The position numbers and the translations under genes are program-made. The notes under the pieces are model-generated. The model did not search any database, was not told the origin of the DNA, and saw only the letters and a list, made by a program, of their open reading frames with translations. Below are positions 1-8,214 of a stretch of DNA of 49,481 bases, one piece after another. Numbering within the stretch: the stretch's first letter is position 1; each line of letters opens with the position of its first letter. This DNA comes from Enterobacter mori LMG 25706. GTDB taxonomy: Bacteria > Pseudomonadota > Gammaproteobacteria > Enterobacterales > Enterobacteriaceae. Location: positions 1-49,481 of the forward strand of contig NZ_GL890773.1 of the NCBI RefSeq assembly GCF_000211415.1, read 5' to 3'.

Positions 1-58
1 TTTTACTGGGCGATTCACCCTTACCAAGGGTGCGCTCTACCAACTGAGCCATATCAGC
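1..58 (-). tRNA. thrT: tRNA-Thr (GGU anticodon), partial at window edge
   Basis: The minus strand begins GCTGATATGGCTCAG and carries an anticodon arm with GGT, as in E. coli thrT, the last tRNA of the thrU-tyrU-glyT-thrT-tufB operon. The 3' part (T arm, acceptor strand and CCA) lies beyond the window. The last bases visible on the minus strand read CCCAGTAAAA; a T loop should begin TTC here, so the terminal bases do not fit a normal tRNA and may be a contig-end artefact. Confidence 0.8.
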
Positions 59-64
59 ACGTAT

Positions 65-139
<75 letters not shown>

Positions 140-256
140 ATCCTGAAACTCGGCTACCCAGTTCTTTCTGTAACAAAAAAAGAGATTTCTCTCTTTTCAT
201 GTTCGAGCTGGCTAATTTTTCCAACCAGCTCCGGCGGCATTTACGCTGCCAGAAAG

Positions 257-341
<85 letters not shown>

Positions 342-349
342 GGACTTGA

Positions 350-425
<76 letters not shown>

Positions 426-439
426 ATCAAGTAGCGCGC

Positions 440-468
440 ATTCTATGGAGATATGCGCAGCAACGCAA
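440..468 (-). promoter_or_regulatory. Promoter of the thrU tRNA operon
   Basis: On the minus strand a -35 box TTGCGT (463-468) and a -10 box TAGAAT (440-445) are separated by 17 bases. A GC-rich discriminator (GCGCGC) follows, the mark of stringently controlled stable-RNA promoters. Initiation would fall a few bases upstream of thrU. In E. coli this promoter is activated by FIS; I did not identify individual FIS sites. Confidence 0.75.
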
Positions 469-743
469 CTAAAAAATTGCATAAAACGTTCTTTCGCTCA
501 CATTTTATGCGAAACCAGTGCTAACCGCTTTAAATTCATCCGCTCGCGGTCAAATATTCAACATGAACCCCTGATTTACCCCTTCTATACCGTACCGTGA
601 TACCTCCCGCGTAAAGCATCGCTTTCCCATATTTTTTCTTATTATTCCTGTCATCTGGTGTTAACCTCCTGCCCATTGTCCAAAATTAACTATGTGAAGA
701 GCCATGACCCGGCAGTTTTGTGCTGGCTCACAGAAGCATGCTT
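469..743. other. Intergenic region between thrU and coaA
   Basis: This AT-rich spacer separates two divergent transcription units. It must hold the upstream control region of the tRNA operon and the coaA promoter. I see no convincing coding region, repeat or clear sigma-70 promoter for coaA; TTGTCC near 677 followed by a weak -10 is only a possibility. Confidence 0.5.
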
Positions 744-1697
744 ATGAGCAAAAAAGAGCAAACGTTAATGACACCTTATCTTCACTTTAACCGCAGCCAG
801 TGGGCTGCCCTGCGTGATTCCGTTCCCATGACGCTGACGGAAGGTGAAATCGCACGGTTAAAAGGGATAAACGAAGATCTGTCCCTGGAAGAGGTGGCAG
901 AAATTTATCTTCCCCTCTCTCGCTTGCTTAACTTCTATATAAGCTCGAACCTCCGCCGCCAGGCGGTACTGGAACAGTTCCTCGGTACTAACGGTCAGCG
1001 TATTCCTTATATCATCAGTATCGCGGGTAGCGTGGCAGTTGGTAAAAGCACCACCGCGCGCGTGTTACAGGCGTTACTGAGCCGCTGGCCAGAACACCGC
1101 AGCGTGGAGCTGATTACCACCGACGGCTTCCTGCATCCCAATGAAGTATTGAAAGAACGCGGGTTGATGAAGAAGAAGGGCTTCCCGCTCTCTTATGATA
1201 TGCACCGTCTGGTGAAATTCGTCTCTGATCTGAAATCGGGCGCGCCTAACGTCACTGCGCCGGTTTACTCACATCTGATTTACGACCGTATCCCGGATGG
1301 AGACAAAACGGTTGTGCAGCCAGACATCCTGATTCTGGAAGGGTTAAATGTGCTGCAAAGCGGGATGGATTATCCTCACGACCCGCATCACGTCTTTGTT
1401 TCCGACTTTGTTGACTTCTCTATCTATGTCGATGCGCCGGAAGATCTGCTGAAAAGCTGGTATATCAACCGCTTCCTGAAGTTCCGCGAAGGGGCGTTCA
1501 CCGATCCTGATTCCTACTTCCATAATTACGCCCAGCTCTCTAAAGAAGAGGCGATCAACGTCGCAACGGGACTGTGGAATGAGATCAACTACGTGAACCT
1601 GAAAGAGAACATTCTGCCAACACGTGAGCGCGCCAGCCTGATCCTCACCAAGAGTGAGAAACACGCTGTCGACCAGATCCGTCTACGGAAGTCATAA
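744..1697 (+). CDS. coaA: Pantothenate kinase, type I
   Basis: Phosphorylates pantothenate with ATP in the cytoplasm, the first and feedback-controlled step of coenzyme A synthesis. The 317-residue product matches E. coli CoaA nearly throughout, including the P-loop GSVAVGKST at about 95-103. An in-frame ATG lies upstream at 720, but 744 gives MSKKEQTL, which matches the E. coli N-terminus, and AGAAG a few bases before it can serve as a weak ribosome site. Divergent from the tRNA operon, as in E. coli. What is unusual is the downstream neighbour: E. coli has birA and murB there, whereas here dppF follows tail to tail. Confidence 0.96.
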   Translation: MSKKEQTLMTPYLHFNRSQWAALRDSVPMTLTEGEIARLKGINEDLSLEEVAEIYLPLSRLLNFYISSNLRRQAVLEQFLGTNGQRIPYIISIAGSVAVGKSTTARVLQALLSRWPEHRSVELITTDGFLHPNEVLKERGLMKKKGFPLSYDMHRLVKFVSDLKSGAPNVTAPVYSHLIYDRIPDGDKTVVQPDILILEGLNVLQSGMDYPHDPHHVFVSDFVDFSIYVDAPEDLLKSWYINRFLKFREGAFTDPDSYFHNYAQLSKEEAINVATGLWNEINYVNLKENILPTRERASLILTKSEKHAVDQIRLRKS

Positions 1698-1706
1698 CGC
1701 AGATAT

Positions 1707-1734
1707 AAAAAAACCGGCTTCACGCCGGTTTTTT
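1707..1734. terminator. Bidirectional terminator between coaA and dppF
   Basis: Arms CCGGC (1714-1718) and GCCGG (1724-1728) are flanked by an A run on the left and a T run on the right, so the hairpin can stop transcripts from both convergent genes. The dppF stop codon lies only three bases further on. Confidence 0.85.
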
Positions 1735-1736
1735 CT

Positions 1737-2735
1737 TTACGCATGCGGCTTTTCGCCATTTTCATCCTGATCGACCGCGAAGCAGGCCACCAGTTGCCCA
1801 CGATAATCCTTCAACTGTGGCTGCAACTGCGTGCAGGGTCCGAAGCGTCGGCTACAGCGGGCATTGAACGCACATCCCGGAGGCGGATTCAGCGGGCTTG
1901 GCAACTCGCCGGTCAGCTTAATGCGCTCACGACGATCGTCCGGGTTCAGACGCGGCGTCGCAGACAGCAGTGCCTGGGTATACGGGTGACGAGGATTATT
2001 AAAGATCTGCTCTTTCGTCCCTTTCTCCACGCAGCGCCCTAGGTACATCACCATCACTTCATCGGCAATGTGCTCCACGACAGACAAATCATGTGAAATG
2101 AACACATACGACAGCCCCAGATCCTGCTGCAGATCCATCATCAGGTTCAGCACCTGCGCACGTACGGATACGTCGAGCGCAGAAACAGGCTCATCGGCAA
2201 TCACCACGTCCGGGTCGAGCATCAGACCGCGGGCGATGGCGATTCGCTGACGCTGGCCGCCCGAGAACATATGCGGGTAGCGATCGTAATGCTCAGTTTT
2301 CAAACCCACTTTCGCCATCATCGCCAGCGCTTTCTCACGACGCTGCTCTTTGCTCAGGTTGCTGTTGATCAGCAGCGGCTCTTCCAGAATCTGCCCCACT
2401 TTTTTGCGCGGGTTCAGTGAACCGTACGGGTTCTGGAACACAATCTGGATTTTCTGGCGACGCAGCTTCTGCGCCTGTGGGTCGTGCTTGAGAAGATCCT
2501 GCCCCTGATAGTACAGCTCGCCGCCGGTTGGCACTTCAATCATCGTCAGTAGACGGCCCAGCGTCGATTTGCCACAGCCAGACTCCCCTACCACCGCAAG
2601 CGTTTTACCGCGCTCAAGGGTAAAGGAGACACCGTCCAGCGCTTTGACCAGGCGCTCGGGGGCAAATAACCCCTTCTTCACCGGGTAGTGTTTTTTCAGG
2701 TCGATGGCCTGCAACAGCAGTTGTTGCGTACTCAT
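1737..2735 (-). CDS. dppF: Dipeptide ABC transporter ATP-binding protein DppF
   Basis: One of two different ATPase subunits powering the inner-membrane dipeptide (and haem) importer. The 332-residue protein has Walker [10 protein letters not shown] at 50-58, the ABC signature FSGGQRQR and Walker B VVIADEP. A C-terminal cysteine-bearing tail (GCAFNARC) is typical of the oligopeptide/dipeptide ATPase family. It is the last gene of dppABCDF; its ATG overlaps the dppD stop by four bases (ATGA), which suggests coupled translation. Confidence 0.97.
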   Translation of the reverse strand: MSTQQLLLQAIDLKKHYPVKKGLFAPERLVKALDGVSFTLERGKTLAVVGESGCGKSTLGRLLTMIEVPTGGELYYQGQDLLKHDPQAQKLRRQKIQIVFQNPYGSLNPRKKVGQILEEPLLINSNLSKEQRREKALAMMAKVGLKTEHYDRYPHMFSGGQRQRIAIARGLMLDPDVVIADEPVSALDVSVRAQVLNLMMDLQQDLGLSYVFISHDLSVVEHIADEVMVMYLGRCVEKGTKEQIFNNPRHPYTQALLSATPRLNPDDRRERIKLTGELPSPLNPPPGCAFNARCSRRFGPCTQLQPQLKDYRGQLVACFAVDQDENGEKPHA

Positions 2736-3715
2736 AGTGTTGGCCTCCCGGCATCATCGAGTGGGTAGTGGCATTTGGACTGGCGACCGTCGGCCAGCAG
2801 ATTCAGCTCTGGCTCGTCGACGCGACATTTATCCGTCGCATACGGGCAGCGCGGGTTAAGCAGACAGCCCTGCGGACGGTCATATTTACCCGGCACAACC
2901 CCCGGAAGCGAGGCCAGACGCGCTTTATCCTGCGCAAATTCCGGCAGCGCGCGCAGCAGAGCCTGCGTATACGGATGACGCGGGGCACGGAAGATATCGT
3001 GTGAACTTCCGGTCTCCACCACCTGGCCTGCATACATCACGATGATTTTGTGTGCCGCTTCAGCCACCAGCGCCAGATCGTGCGTAATCAGCACCAGCGC
3101 CATATTCTCTTTCTGCTGCAGCTCCAGCAGCAGCTCGATGATTTGCGCCTGGATGGTTACATCCAGCGCGGTTGTTGGTTCATCGGCGATCAGCAGTTTT
3201 GGCCGACAGGCAATTGCCATGGCGATCATCACGCGCTGGCTCATCCCGCCGGACAACTGGTGCGGATACACATCCAGACGCGATGCCGGATCGGGAATAC
3301 CCACCTGCGTCAGCAGATCGATAGCGCGCTGACGACGGGTTTGCTTGTTACCCCCCTGATGCACCTTGATGGCTTCCATAATCTGGAACCCCACGGTGTA
3401 ACACGGGTTCAGGCTGGTCATTGGGTCCTGGAAGATCATCGCCACTTCCGCGCCCACCAGCTGGCGGCGCTGCTTCTCGGAAATGCGCTGCAGATCCTGA
3501 CCATTAAATTCCAGGCTTTCCGCCATTACGCGGCCGGGGTAATCAATCAGCCCCATAATTGCCAGCGAGCTGACTGACTTGCCGGAACCAGACTCCCCTA
3601 CGATACCAACCACTTCGCCCTGATTTACGCTGTAGCTAATGCGGTCCACGGCGCGAAACGGTGTGCCTTCGTCGCCGAAGTGCACCGATAATTTATCTAC
3701 ATTTAATAACGCCAT
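2732..3715 (-). CDS. dppD: Dipeptide ABC transporter ATP-binding protein DppD
   Basis: Second ATPase subunit, expected to pair with DppF beneath the DppBC channel. The 327 residues equal the E. coli length. Walker A GESGSGKS is near 40-47, followed by signature LSGGMSQR and Walker B LLIADEPT. The C-terminal part has the family's cysteine cluster (GCLLNPRC, then KC and KCHYP). It follows dppC by 10 bases and overlaps dppF by four. Confidence 0.97.
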   Translation of the reverse strand: MALLNVDKLSVHFGDEGTPFRAVDRISYSVNQGEVVGIVGESGSGKSVSSLAIMGLIDYPGRVMAESLEFNGQDLQRISEKQRRQLVGAEVAMIFQDPMTSLNPCYTVGFQIMEAIKVHQGGNKQTRRQRAIDLLTQVGIPDPASRLDVYPHQLSGGMSQRVMIAMAIACRPKLLIADEPTTALDVTIQAQIIELLLELQQKENMALVLITHDLALVAEAAHKIIVMYAGQVVETGSSHDIFRAPRHPYTQALLRALPEFAQDKARLASLPGVVPGKYDRPQGCLLNPRCPYATDKCRVDEPELNLLADGRQSKCHYPLDDAGRPTL

Positions 3716-3725
3716 CTCGTGCCTC

Positions 3726-4628
3726 TTACTGCTTCAGTTTGGGATCAAGTGCATCACGCAGACCATCACCCATCAGGTTAAATGCCAGCACCGTCAGCAG
3801 AATCGCCAGACCCGGGAAGGTGACGACCCACCAGGCGCTTTGCGCGAACTGCAACACGTCGGAGAGCATCGTGCCCCACTCCGGTGTTGGCGGCTGCGCA
3901 CCCATGCCAAGGAAGCCAAGAGCGGCCATATCGAGAATGGCGTTAGAGAAACCGAGCGACGCCTGAACAATCAACGGCGCAAGGCAGTTAGGCAGAATAT
4001 TGACGAACATCTGGCGCATCGCACCCGCACCCGCCACGCGAGAAGCGGTGACGTAGTCTCGATTCACCTCAACCAGGACAGCCGCACGGGTTAATCGGAC
4101 ATAGTGCGGCAGCGCAACGAACGTCAACGCCAGGGCAGCATTACCTATCGAAGGTCCAAAGACCGCCACCAGCACCAGCGCCAGCAGCAGGCTTGGCAAC
4201 GCCAGCATGATGTCGACGATACGCATAATGACGTTATCGACGATGCCGCCGAAGTAGCCAGCCACCAGGCCGAGCACAACGCCCATGATCAGCGACAGTA
4301 CAACAACGAGGCAGCCCACCAGCAGCGACAGACGCGCGCCGTACATCAGACGCGACAGCACATCGCGGCCCACATCATCGGTTCCGAGCAGGTGCGTCAG
4401 GCTACCGCCGTCCTGCCACGCAGGTGGCGCGAGTAGCGCATCGCGGAACTGGTCCGCCGGGTTATACGGTGCGAGGAAGTTCGCAAACACCGCAATCAGG
4501 ATCATGATAACAACATACACCAGCCCTACCACCGCGCCTTTATTGCGCTTGAAGTAGTGCCAGAACTCCTGCAGCGGCGTCATAGGAACCGGTGCAGCGA
4601 CCACGTTATTTTGAGTGACTTGTGACAT
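3726..4628 (-). CDS. dppC: Dipeptide ABC transporter permease DppC
   Basis: Inner-membrane channel subunit, 300 residues as in E. coli. An N-terminal membrane anchor follows the cytosolic segment [14 protein letters not shown]. The rest is the BPD-transporter permease domain with several hydrophobic helices and the cytoplasmic EAA-type loop around [15 protein letters not shown], which docks onto the ATPases. It follows dppB by nine bases and is part of dppABCDF. Confidence 0.97.
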   Translation of the reverse strand: MSQVTQNNVVAAPVPMTPLQEFWHYFKRNKGAVVGLVYVVIMILIAVFANFLAPYNPADQFRDALLAPPAWQDGGSLTHLLGTDDVGRDVLSRLMYGARLSLLVGCLVVVLSLIMGVVLGLVAGYFGGIVDNVIMRIVDIMLALPSLLLALVLVAVFGPSIGNAALALTFVALPHYVRLTRAAVLVEVNRDYVTASRVAGAGAMRQMFVNILPNCLAPLIVQASLGFSNAILDMAALGFLGMGAQPPTPEWGTMLSDVLQFAQSAWWVVTFPGLAILLTVLAFNLMGDGLRDALDPKLKQ

Positions 4629-4637
4629 GACGGCCCC

Positions 4638-5657
4638 TTACTTCTTATGACGAATACGCGGGTTCACCACGCCGTACAGCAAATCGACCAGCAGGTTGAC
4701 GAGGATAATCATCGTCGCAACCAGCAGCACACCGCCCTGCACAACCGGATAGTCACGGCGCTGCAGCGCGTCAATCAGCCAGCGACCGAGGCCCGGCCAG
4801 GAGAAGATGGTTTCCGTCCGGATCGCCCCTGCCAGCAGCGCCCCCACCTGCAGACCGATAACGGTAACGACCGGCAGCATGGCGTTACGCAGAGCATGAA
4901 CGATGATCACGCGCATGCGGGTTAACCCTTTGGCACGCGCGGTACGGATGTAATCTTCGCCCAGCACTTCCAGCATGGAGGAACGGGTCATACGCACGAT
5001 CACCGCCAGAGGAATGGTGCCCAGCACCATCGCAGGCAGGATCATGTGCGCGACGGCATCAATGAAGTTGCCCTCTTCGCCCCAGATAGCCGTGTCGATC
5101 AGCATAAAGCCGGTGAGCGGGTTGGTATCATCAAGGAAGACCATATCGCTGACGCGCCCGGAGACCGGGGTTAGGTTCCATTGCACAGAGACCAGCATGA
5201 TCAGCATCATGCCCCACCAGAAGATAGGCATGGAGTAACCGGTCAGCGCCAGACCCACGGCGGTATGGTCAAAAATAGAGCCACGCTTAACGGCAGCCAG
5301 TACCCCAACAGGAATACCCACCGCAGTGGCGAAAATCATGGCGCAGATGCCCAGTTCCAGCGTCGCTTTGAAACGCGGCACGAACTCGTCCCACACCGGA
5401 AGACGGCTTTTGAGTGAAATCCCTAAATCACCGTGCAACACGCCCCAGATATAGTGGAGGTACTGCTGCCACATTGGCTTATCAAGGCCAAGTTCAGCCA
5501 GCAGTTGCGCATGACGCTCAGGGGAGATACCACGCTCGCCCGCCATAATCATTACCGGGTCGCCGGGGATCATATGGACGAAGGCAAAAGTGAGAAGGGT
5601 GATACCGATAAACGTCGGGATAACGAGTCCCAGACGTCGGAGAATGACCTGCAACAT
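4638..5657 (-). CDS. dppB: Dipeptide ABC transporter permease DppB
   Basis: Partner permease of DppC. The frame is open to 5810, but the upstream part encodes the intergenic repeat. The ATG at 5657 gives MLQVILRRLGLVIPTF and exactly the E. coli length of 339 residues. It has an N-terminal membrane helix, the periplasmic region typical of DppB/OppB, and the EAA-type loop in YIRTARAKGLTRMRV. One residue stands out: AIRTETIF, where I recall AILTETIF in E. coli. A repeat-filled 161-base gap separates it from dppA, which probably lowers expression of the membrane subunits relative to the binding protein. Confidence 0.96.
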   Translation of the reverse strand: MLQVILRRLGLVIPTFIGITLLTFAFVHMIPGDPVMIMAGERGISPERHAQLLAELGLDKPMWQQYLHYIWGVLHGDLGISLKSRLPVWDEFVPRFKATLELGICAMIFATAVGIPVGVLAAVKRGSIFDHTAVGLALTGYSMPIFWWGMMLIMLVSVQWNLTPVSGRVSDMVFLDDTNPLTGFMLIDTAIWGEEGNFIDAVAHMILPAMVLGTIPLAVIVRMTRSSMLEVLGEDYIRTARAKGLTRMRVIIVHALRNAMLPVVTVIGLQVGALLAGAIRTETIFSWPGLGRWLIDALQRRDYPVVQGGVLLVATMIILVNLLVDLLYGVVNPRIRHKK

Positions 5658-5724
5658 AACCCGGATTCTCTCTGATGACGCACGACCAGTGGCGTGACGT
5701 CTGTATTGCTCACAAATGTAAATT

Positions 5725-5803
5725 CCCTCTCCCTGTGGGAAAGGGTTAGGGTGAGGGAATGCATGCACGACCCTCACCCCTGCCCTCGCCCAAAGGGAGA
5801 GGG
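5725..5803. repeat. Paired inverted REP-like repeat between dppA and dppB
   Basis: Two units lie head to head. The left unit starts CCCTCTCCCTGTGGGA and ends GGGTGAGGG. The right unit starts CCCTCACCCCTGCC and ends GGGAGAGGG. A short spacer containing TGCATGCA joins them. The same unit type recurs at 16620, 19577 and 49465. In this intercistronic position it can fold in the mRNA and may separate dppA from dppBCDF expression. Confidence 0.8.
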
Positions 5804-5818
5804 AGAACACCCTACTTA

Positions 5819-7426
5819 TTATTCAACAGATACGTTTTCGAAGTGGTGTTTGCCCAGTGGATCAACCACGTAGCCCTTCACTTCTTTACGCACTGGCTCG
5901 TACACGGTGGAGTGAGCAACAATCAGCGCCGGGGCCTGATCGTGCATAACAACCTGCGCTTGCTTGTACAGTTCAATACGTTTGTTGTGATCGTCGGTCG
6001 CACGCGCCGGCTGGATCAGATCTTCAAACGGCTTGTAGCACCAGCGAGAGTAGTTGGAACCGTCTTTCGCTGCCGCGCAGCTGAATAGGGTGGCGAAGAA
6101 GTTGTCCGGATCCCCATTGTCGCCGGTCCAGCCCATCATCACCGCCTGGTGTTCACCCGCTTTGGCGCGCTTCAGGTACTCGCCCCACTCGTAGGTCACA
6201 ATCTTGGCCTGAACGCCGATCTTCGCCCAGTCAGCCTGAACCATTTCCGCCATACGGCGCGCGTTCGGGTTATATGGACGCTGAACAGGCATTGCCCACA
6301 GTTCAACGGTAAAGCCTTTATCCTGGCCTGCTTCTTTCAGCAGCGCTTTCGCTTTCTCAGGATCGTAGGTGTAGTCCTTAATGTCGTCGTTATAGCCCCA
6401 CATGGTTGGTGGGATCAGGTTCTTGGCAGCAACGCCAGCACCCTGGTAAACGGCTTTGATGATCGCTTCTTTGTTCACCGCGTAGGTCAGCGCCTGACGC
6501 ACTTTCACGTCATCAAACGGTTTCTTCTCGGTGTTGAAGGAGAGATAGCCCACGTTCAGGCCAGCCTGCTCCAGCAGGTTGATGTTCTTGTCCTGCTTCA
6601 TACGAGCGATGTCAGCCGGGTTCGGGTACGGCATAACCTGACATTCGTTTTTCTGCAGTTTTGCGTAACGCACGGAAGCGTCAGGCGTGATGGAGAAGAC
6701 CAGGCGGTCGATCTTCGGCTTGGTGCCCCAATAGCCTTCGAAGGCTTTATACAGAATGCGGGAGTCTTTCTGGTACTGCAGCAGCTGGAATGGACCGGTA
6801 CCGATTGGATTCAGGTCAACTTTCTCCGGCGTACCGGCTTTCAGCATGTTGTCCGCGTACTCTTTAGAGAGAATAGAAGCGAAGTCCATGGCCAGGTCAG
6901 CCAGGAATGGCGCTTCCGGACGCGTCAGCACGAACTGAACGGTTTTATCGTCCACTTTTTTCACTTCGGCGATCAGGTCCGGCAGACCCATCCCTTCGAA
7001 GTATTCATAGCTGCCGCCAGACACTTTATGGTACGGGTTCTGGGCATTTTTCTGACGGTCGAAAGAGAACACAACGTCGTCGGCGTTAAAGTCGCGCGTT
7101 GGTTTGAATTCTTTGCTGTCCTGCCACTTCACGCCCTGACGCAGGTGGAAGGTATAGGTTTTACCGTCTTCGCTGACTTCCCACTTCTCAGCCAGACCCG
7201 GAATCACTTCCGTGGTGCCGGTTTTAAATTCAACCAGACGGTTATAGATCGGTACAGAGCTTGCGTCGTACGTCGTACCAGAGGTAAAGAGCTGTGGGTT
7301 AAAGCCTTCCGGCGAGCCTTCAGAACAGTAAACCAGGGTTTTTGCCTGTACGCTTGCTGCTACGGTCATAGCCACCAGGCTCAGACCAAGCTTTAGCATC
7401 CCTGACTTCTTCAAGGAAATACTCAT
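5819..7426 (-). CDS. dppA: Periplasmic dipeptide-binding protein DppA
   Basis: Captures dipeptides (and haem) in the periplasm for DppBCDF, and also serves in peptide chemotaxis in E. coli. It has 535 residues, the E. coli length. The signal peptide ends near ASVQA-KTLVYCSEG, followed by the family 5 solute-binding fold with SPEGFNPQLFTSGTT near the mature start. GGAG lies 7 bases before the ATG. It is the promoter-proximal gene of the operon, behind a leader of about 167 bases with a C/A-rich GcvB-type target. Confidence 0.97.
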   Translation of the reverse strand: MSISLKKSGMLKLGLSLVAMTVAASVQAKTLVYCSEGSPEGFNPQLFTSGTTYDASSVPIYNRLVEFKTGTTEVIPGLAEKWEVSEDGKTYTFHLRQGVKWQDSKEFKPTRDFNADDVVFSFDRQKNAQNPYHKVSGGSYEYFEGMGLPDLIAEVKKVDDKTVQFVLTRPEAPFLADLAMDFASILSKEYADNMLKAGTPEKVDLNPIGTGPFQLLQYQKDSRILYKAFEGYWGTKPKIDRLVFSITPDASVRYAKLQKNECQVMPYPNPADIARMKQDKNINLLEQAGLNVGYLSFNTEKKPFDDVKVRQALTYAVNKEAIIKAVYQGAGVAAKNLIPPTMWGYNDDIKDYTYDPEKAKALLKEAGQDKGFTVELWAMPVQRPYNPNARRMAEMVQADWAKIGVQAKIVTYEWGEYLKRAKAGEHQAVMMGWTGDNGDPDNFFATLFSCAAAKDGSNYSRWCYKPFEDLIQPARATDDHNKRIELYKQAQVVMHDQAPALIVAHSTVYEPVRKEVKGYVVDPLGKHHFENVSVE

Positions 7427-7440
7427 TATTCTGCTCCAAT

Positions 7441-7462
7441 GTGATGTTTTGCTTTGTTGTGT
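7441..7462 (-). promoter_or_regulatory. Putative GcvB sRNA target in the dppA leader
   Basis: Just upstream of the dppA ribosome site, the minus strand reads ACACAACAAAGCAAAACATC, a C/A-rich stretch complementary in style to the G/U-rich R1 region of GcvB. E. coli dppA is a known GcvB target through such an element. The presence of gcvB in this genome is assumed. Confidence 0.65.
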
Positions 7463-7599
7463 TACGCCGCCTGACCTTTATTTATTTTTTACCCGGTCTG
7501 GTCGGTGGTGCCCGAAGGCTTTAAAGGGATGGAGAATCCTTTCAGAAGAGCGTTTGAGTTGCAGCGCAGATCGTCCCTGAAATGCCCCTCATGCCCTAC

Positions 7600-7628
7600 A
7601 ATCTGTCAACAGAATGTGAAAACGTCAA
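7600..7628 (-). promoter_or_regulatory. Putative dppA promoter
   Basis: A minus-strand -35 TTGACG (7623-7628) is 17 bases from CAGATT (7600-7605), a weak -10 that keeps the key second A and last T. This predicts a start near 7593, about 167 bases upstream of the ATG; I recall about 165 for the E. coli start site. A second TTGACA at 7604-7609 could be an alternative -35. Confidence 0.5.
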
Positions 7629-8008
7629 TACAGGTGACGGGGATTTACGCGGAGTGTGAGAAACCGCAAACAAAGATTAAAAAAACCTCTGGCGCCAGTT
7701 TTCAGCAGGGAAATTTATGCTACTCACCATGTGGCAGCACAAATATCTTCATATTTCGCAACATGTAGTGATTAACTTTTATTCAGATTGGGTAAATTTT
7801 CTTGCGGAATGGTGATTATCTGAGCACTAAATTCCGCGAACGTTAAAACGCACAGCGAAAAATGCTGAGCTTATCCATAAGCAACGCGAAAAAAGATCAA
7901 TCCATATATAAAAAAATACAATGGATAATGTCACAAAATCGTTAACAGGCAGGGTGAAACAGGGCTAAGGGGCGTTTTAGTGAGTCTGGCTGGCTAACAC
8001 CATAATGC
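7629..8008. other. Non-coding region between dppA promoter and tRNA-Pro
   Basis: About 380 bases without a supportable gene. The part from about 7720 to 7930 is markedly AT-rich (runs such as ATATATAAAAAAATAC) and could bind nucleoid proteins or hold upstream dppA control sites. I see no hairpin-terminated small RNA or start codon with a good ribosome site. Confidence 0.5.
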
Positions 8009-8041
8009 AAAAAGGGCTAACCTTGCGGTTAGCCCTTTTTT
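8009..8041. terminator. Terminator of the tRNA-Pro gene
   Basis: Nine-base arms GGGCTAACC (8014-8022) and GGTTAGCCC (8027-8035) with loop TTGC are flanked by A and T runs. It lies 6 bases beyond the CCA end of the minus-strand tRNA and can work in both directions. Confidence 0.9.
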
Positions 8042-8046
8042 AAATG

Positions 8047-8123
8047 TGGTCGGCGAGAGAGGATTCGAACCTCCGACCCACTGGTCCCAAACCAGTTGCG
8101 CTACCAAGCTGCGCTACTCGCCG
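8047..8123 (-). tRNA. tRNA-Pro (UGG anticodon)
   Basis: A 77-base tRNA on the minus strand starts CGGCGAGTAGCGCAGC, has anticodon TGG in the loop TTTGGGA, T loop TTCGAAT and an encoded CCA. It is a single-gene unit with its own promoter and terminator between dppA and eptB. E. coli has proK (anticodon CGG) in this place, whereas the sequence here looks like proM (UGG). No symbol is assigned because position and anticodon disagree. Confidence 0.95.
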
Positions 8124-8135
8124 AATGCGGAGCGC

Positions 8136-8164
8136 ATCTTACTGCTGAGGTGCGCCCCCGTCAA
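8136..8164 (-). promoter_or_regulatory. Promoter of the tRNA-Pro gene
   Basis: The minus strand has -35 TTGACG (8159-8164), a 17-base spacer and -10 TAAGAT (8136-8141), then a GC-rich discriminator (GCGCTCCGC) typical of stringently controlled stable-RNA promoters. The tRNA begins 12 bases after the -10. Confidence 0.8.
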
Positions 8165-8190
8165 TCCCTTATTTTCAAAAAGCCATTCAA

Positions 8191-8209
8191 CTGGCGATAT
8201 TCTCGCCAG
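8191..8209 (-). terminator. Hairpin downstream of eptB
   Basis: Perfect arms CTGGCGA (8191-8197) and TCGCCAG (8203-8209) with a five-base loop lie five bases after the eptB stop. The following T tract is weak, so termination strength is uncertain. Confidence 0.45.
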
Positions 8210-8214
8210 AGCAG

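Noticed and set aside
5658..5810. Longer dppB with 51 extra N-terminal residues
   Set aside because: The extra part is translated repeat sequence and the internal ATG gives exactly the family length.
6149..7396. Open frame of 415 codons opposite dppA
   Set aside because: Antisense shadow of dppA in a high-GC third-position gene; no ribosome site and no recognisable domain.
7505..7768. Open frame of 87 codons upstream of dppA on the plus strand
   Set aside because: It lies over the dppA promoter and leader, begins without a ribosome site and resembles no known protein.
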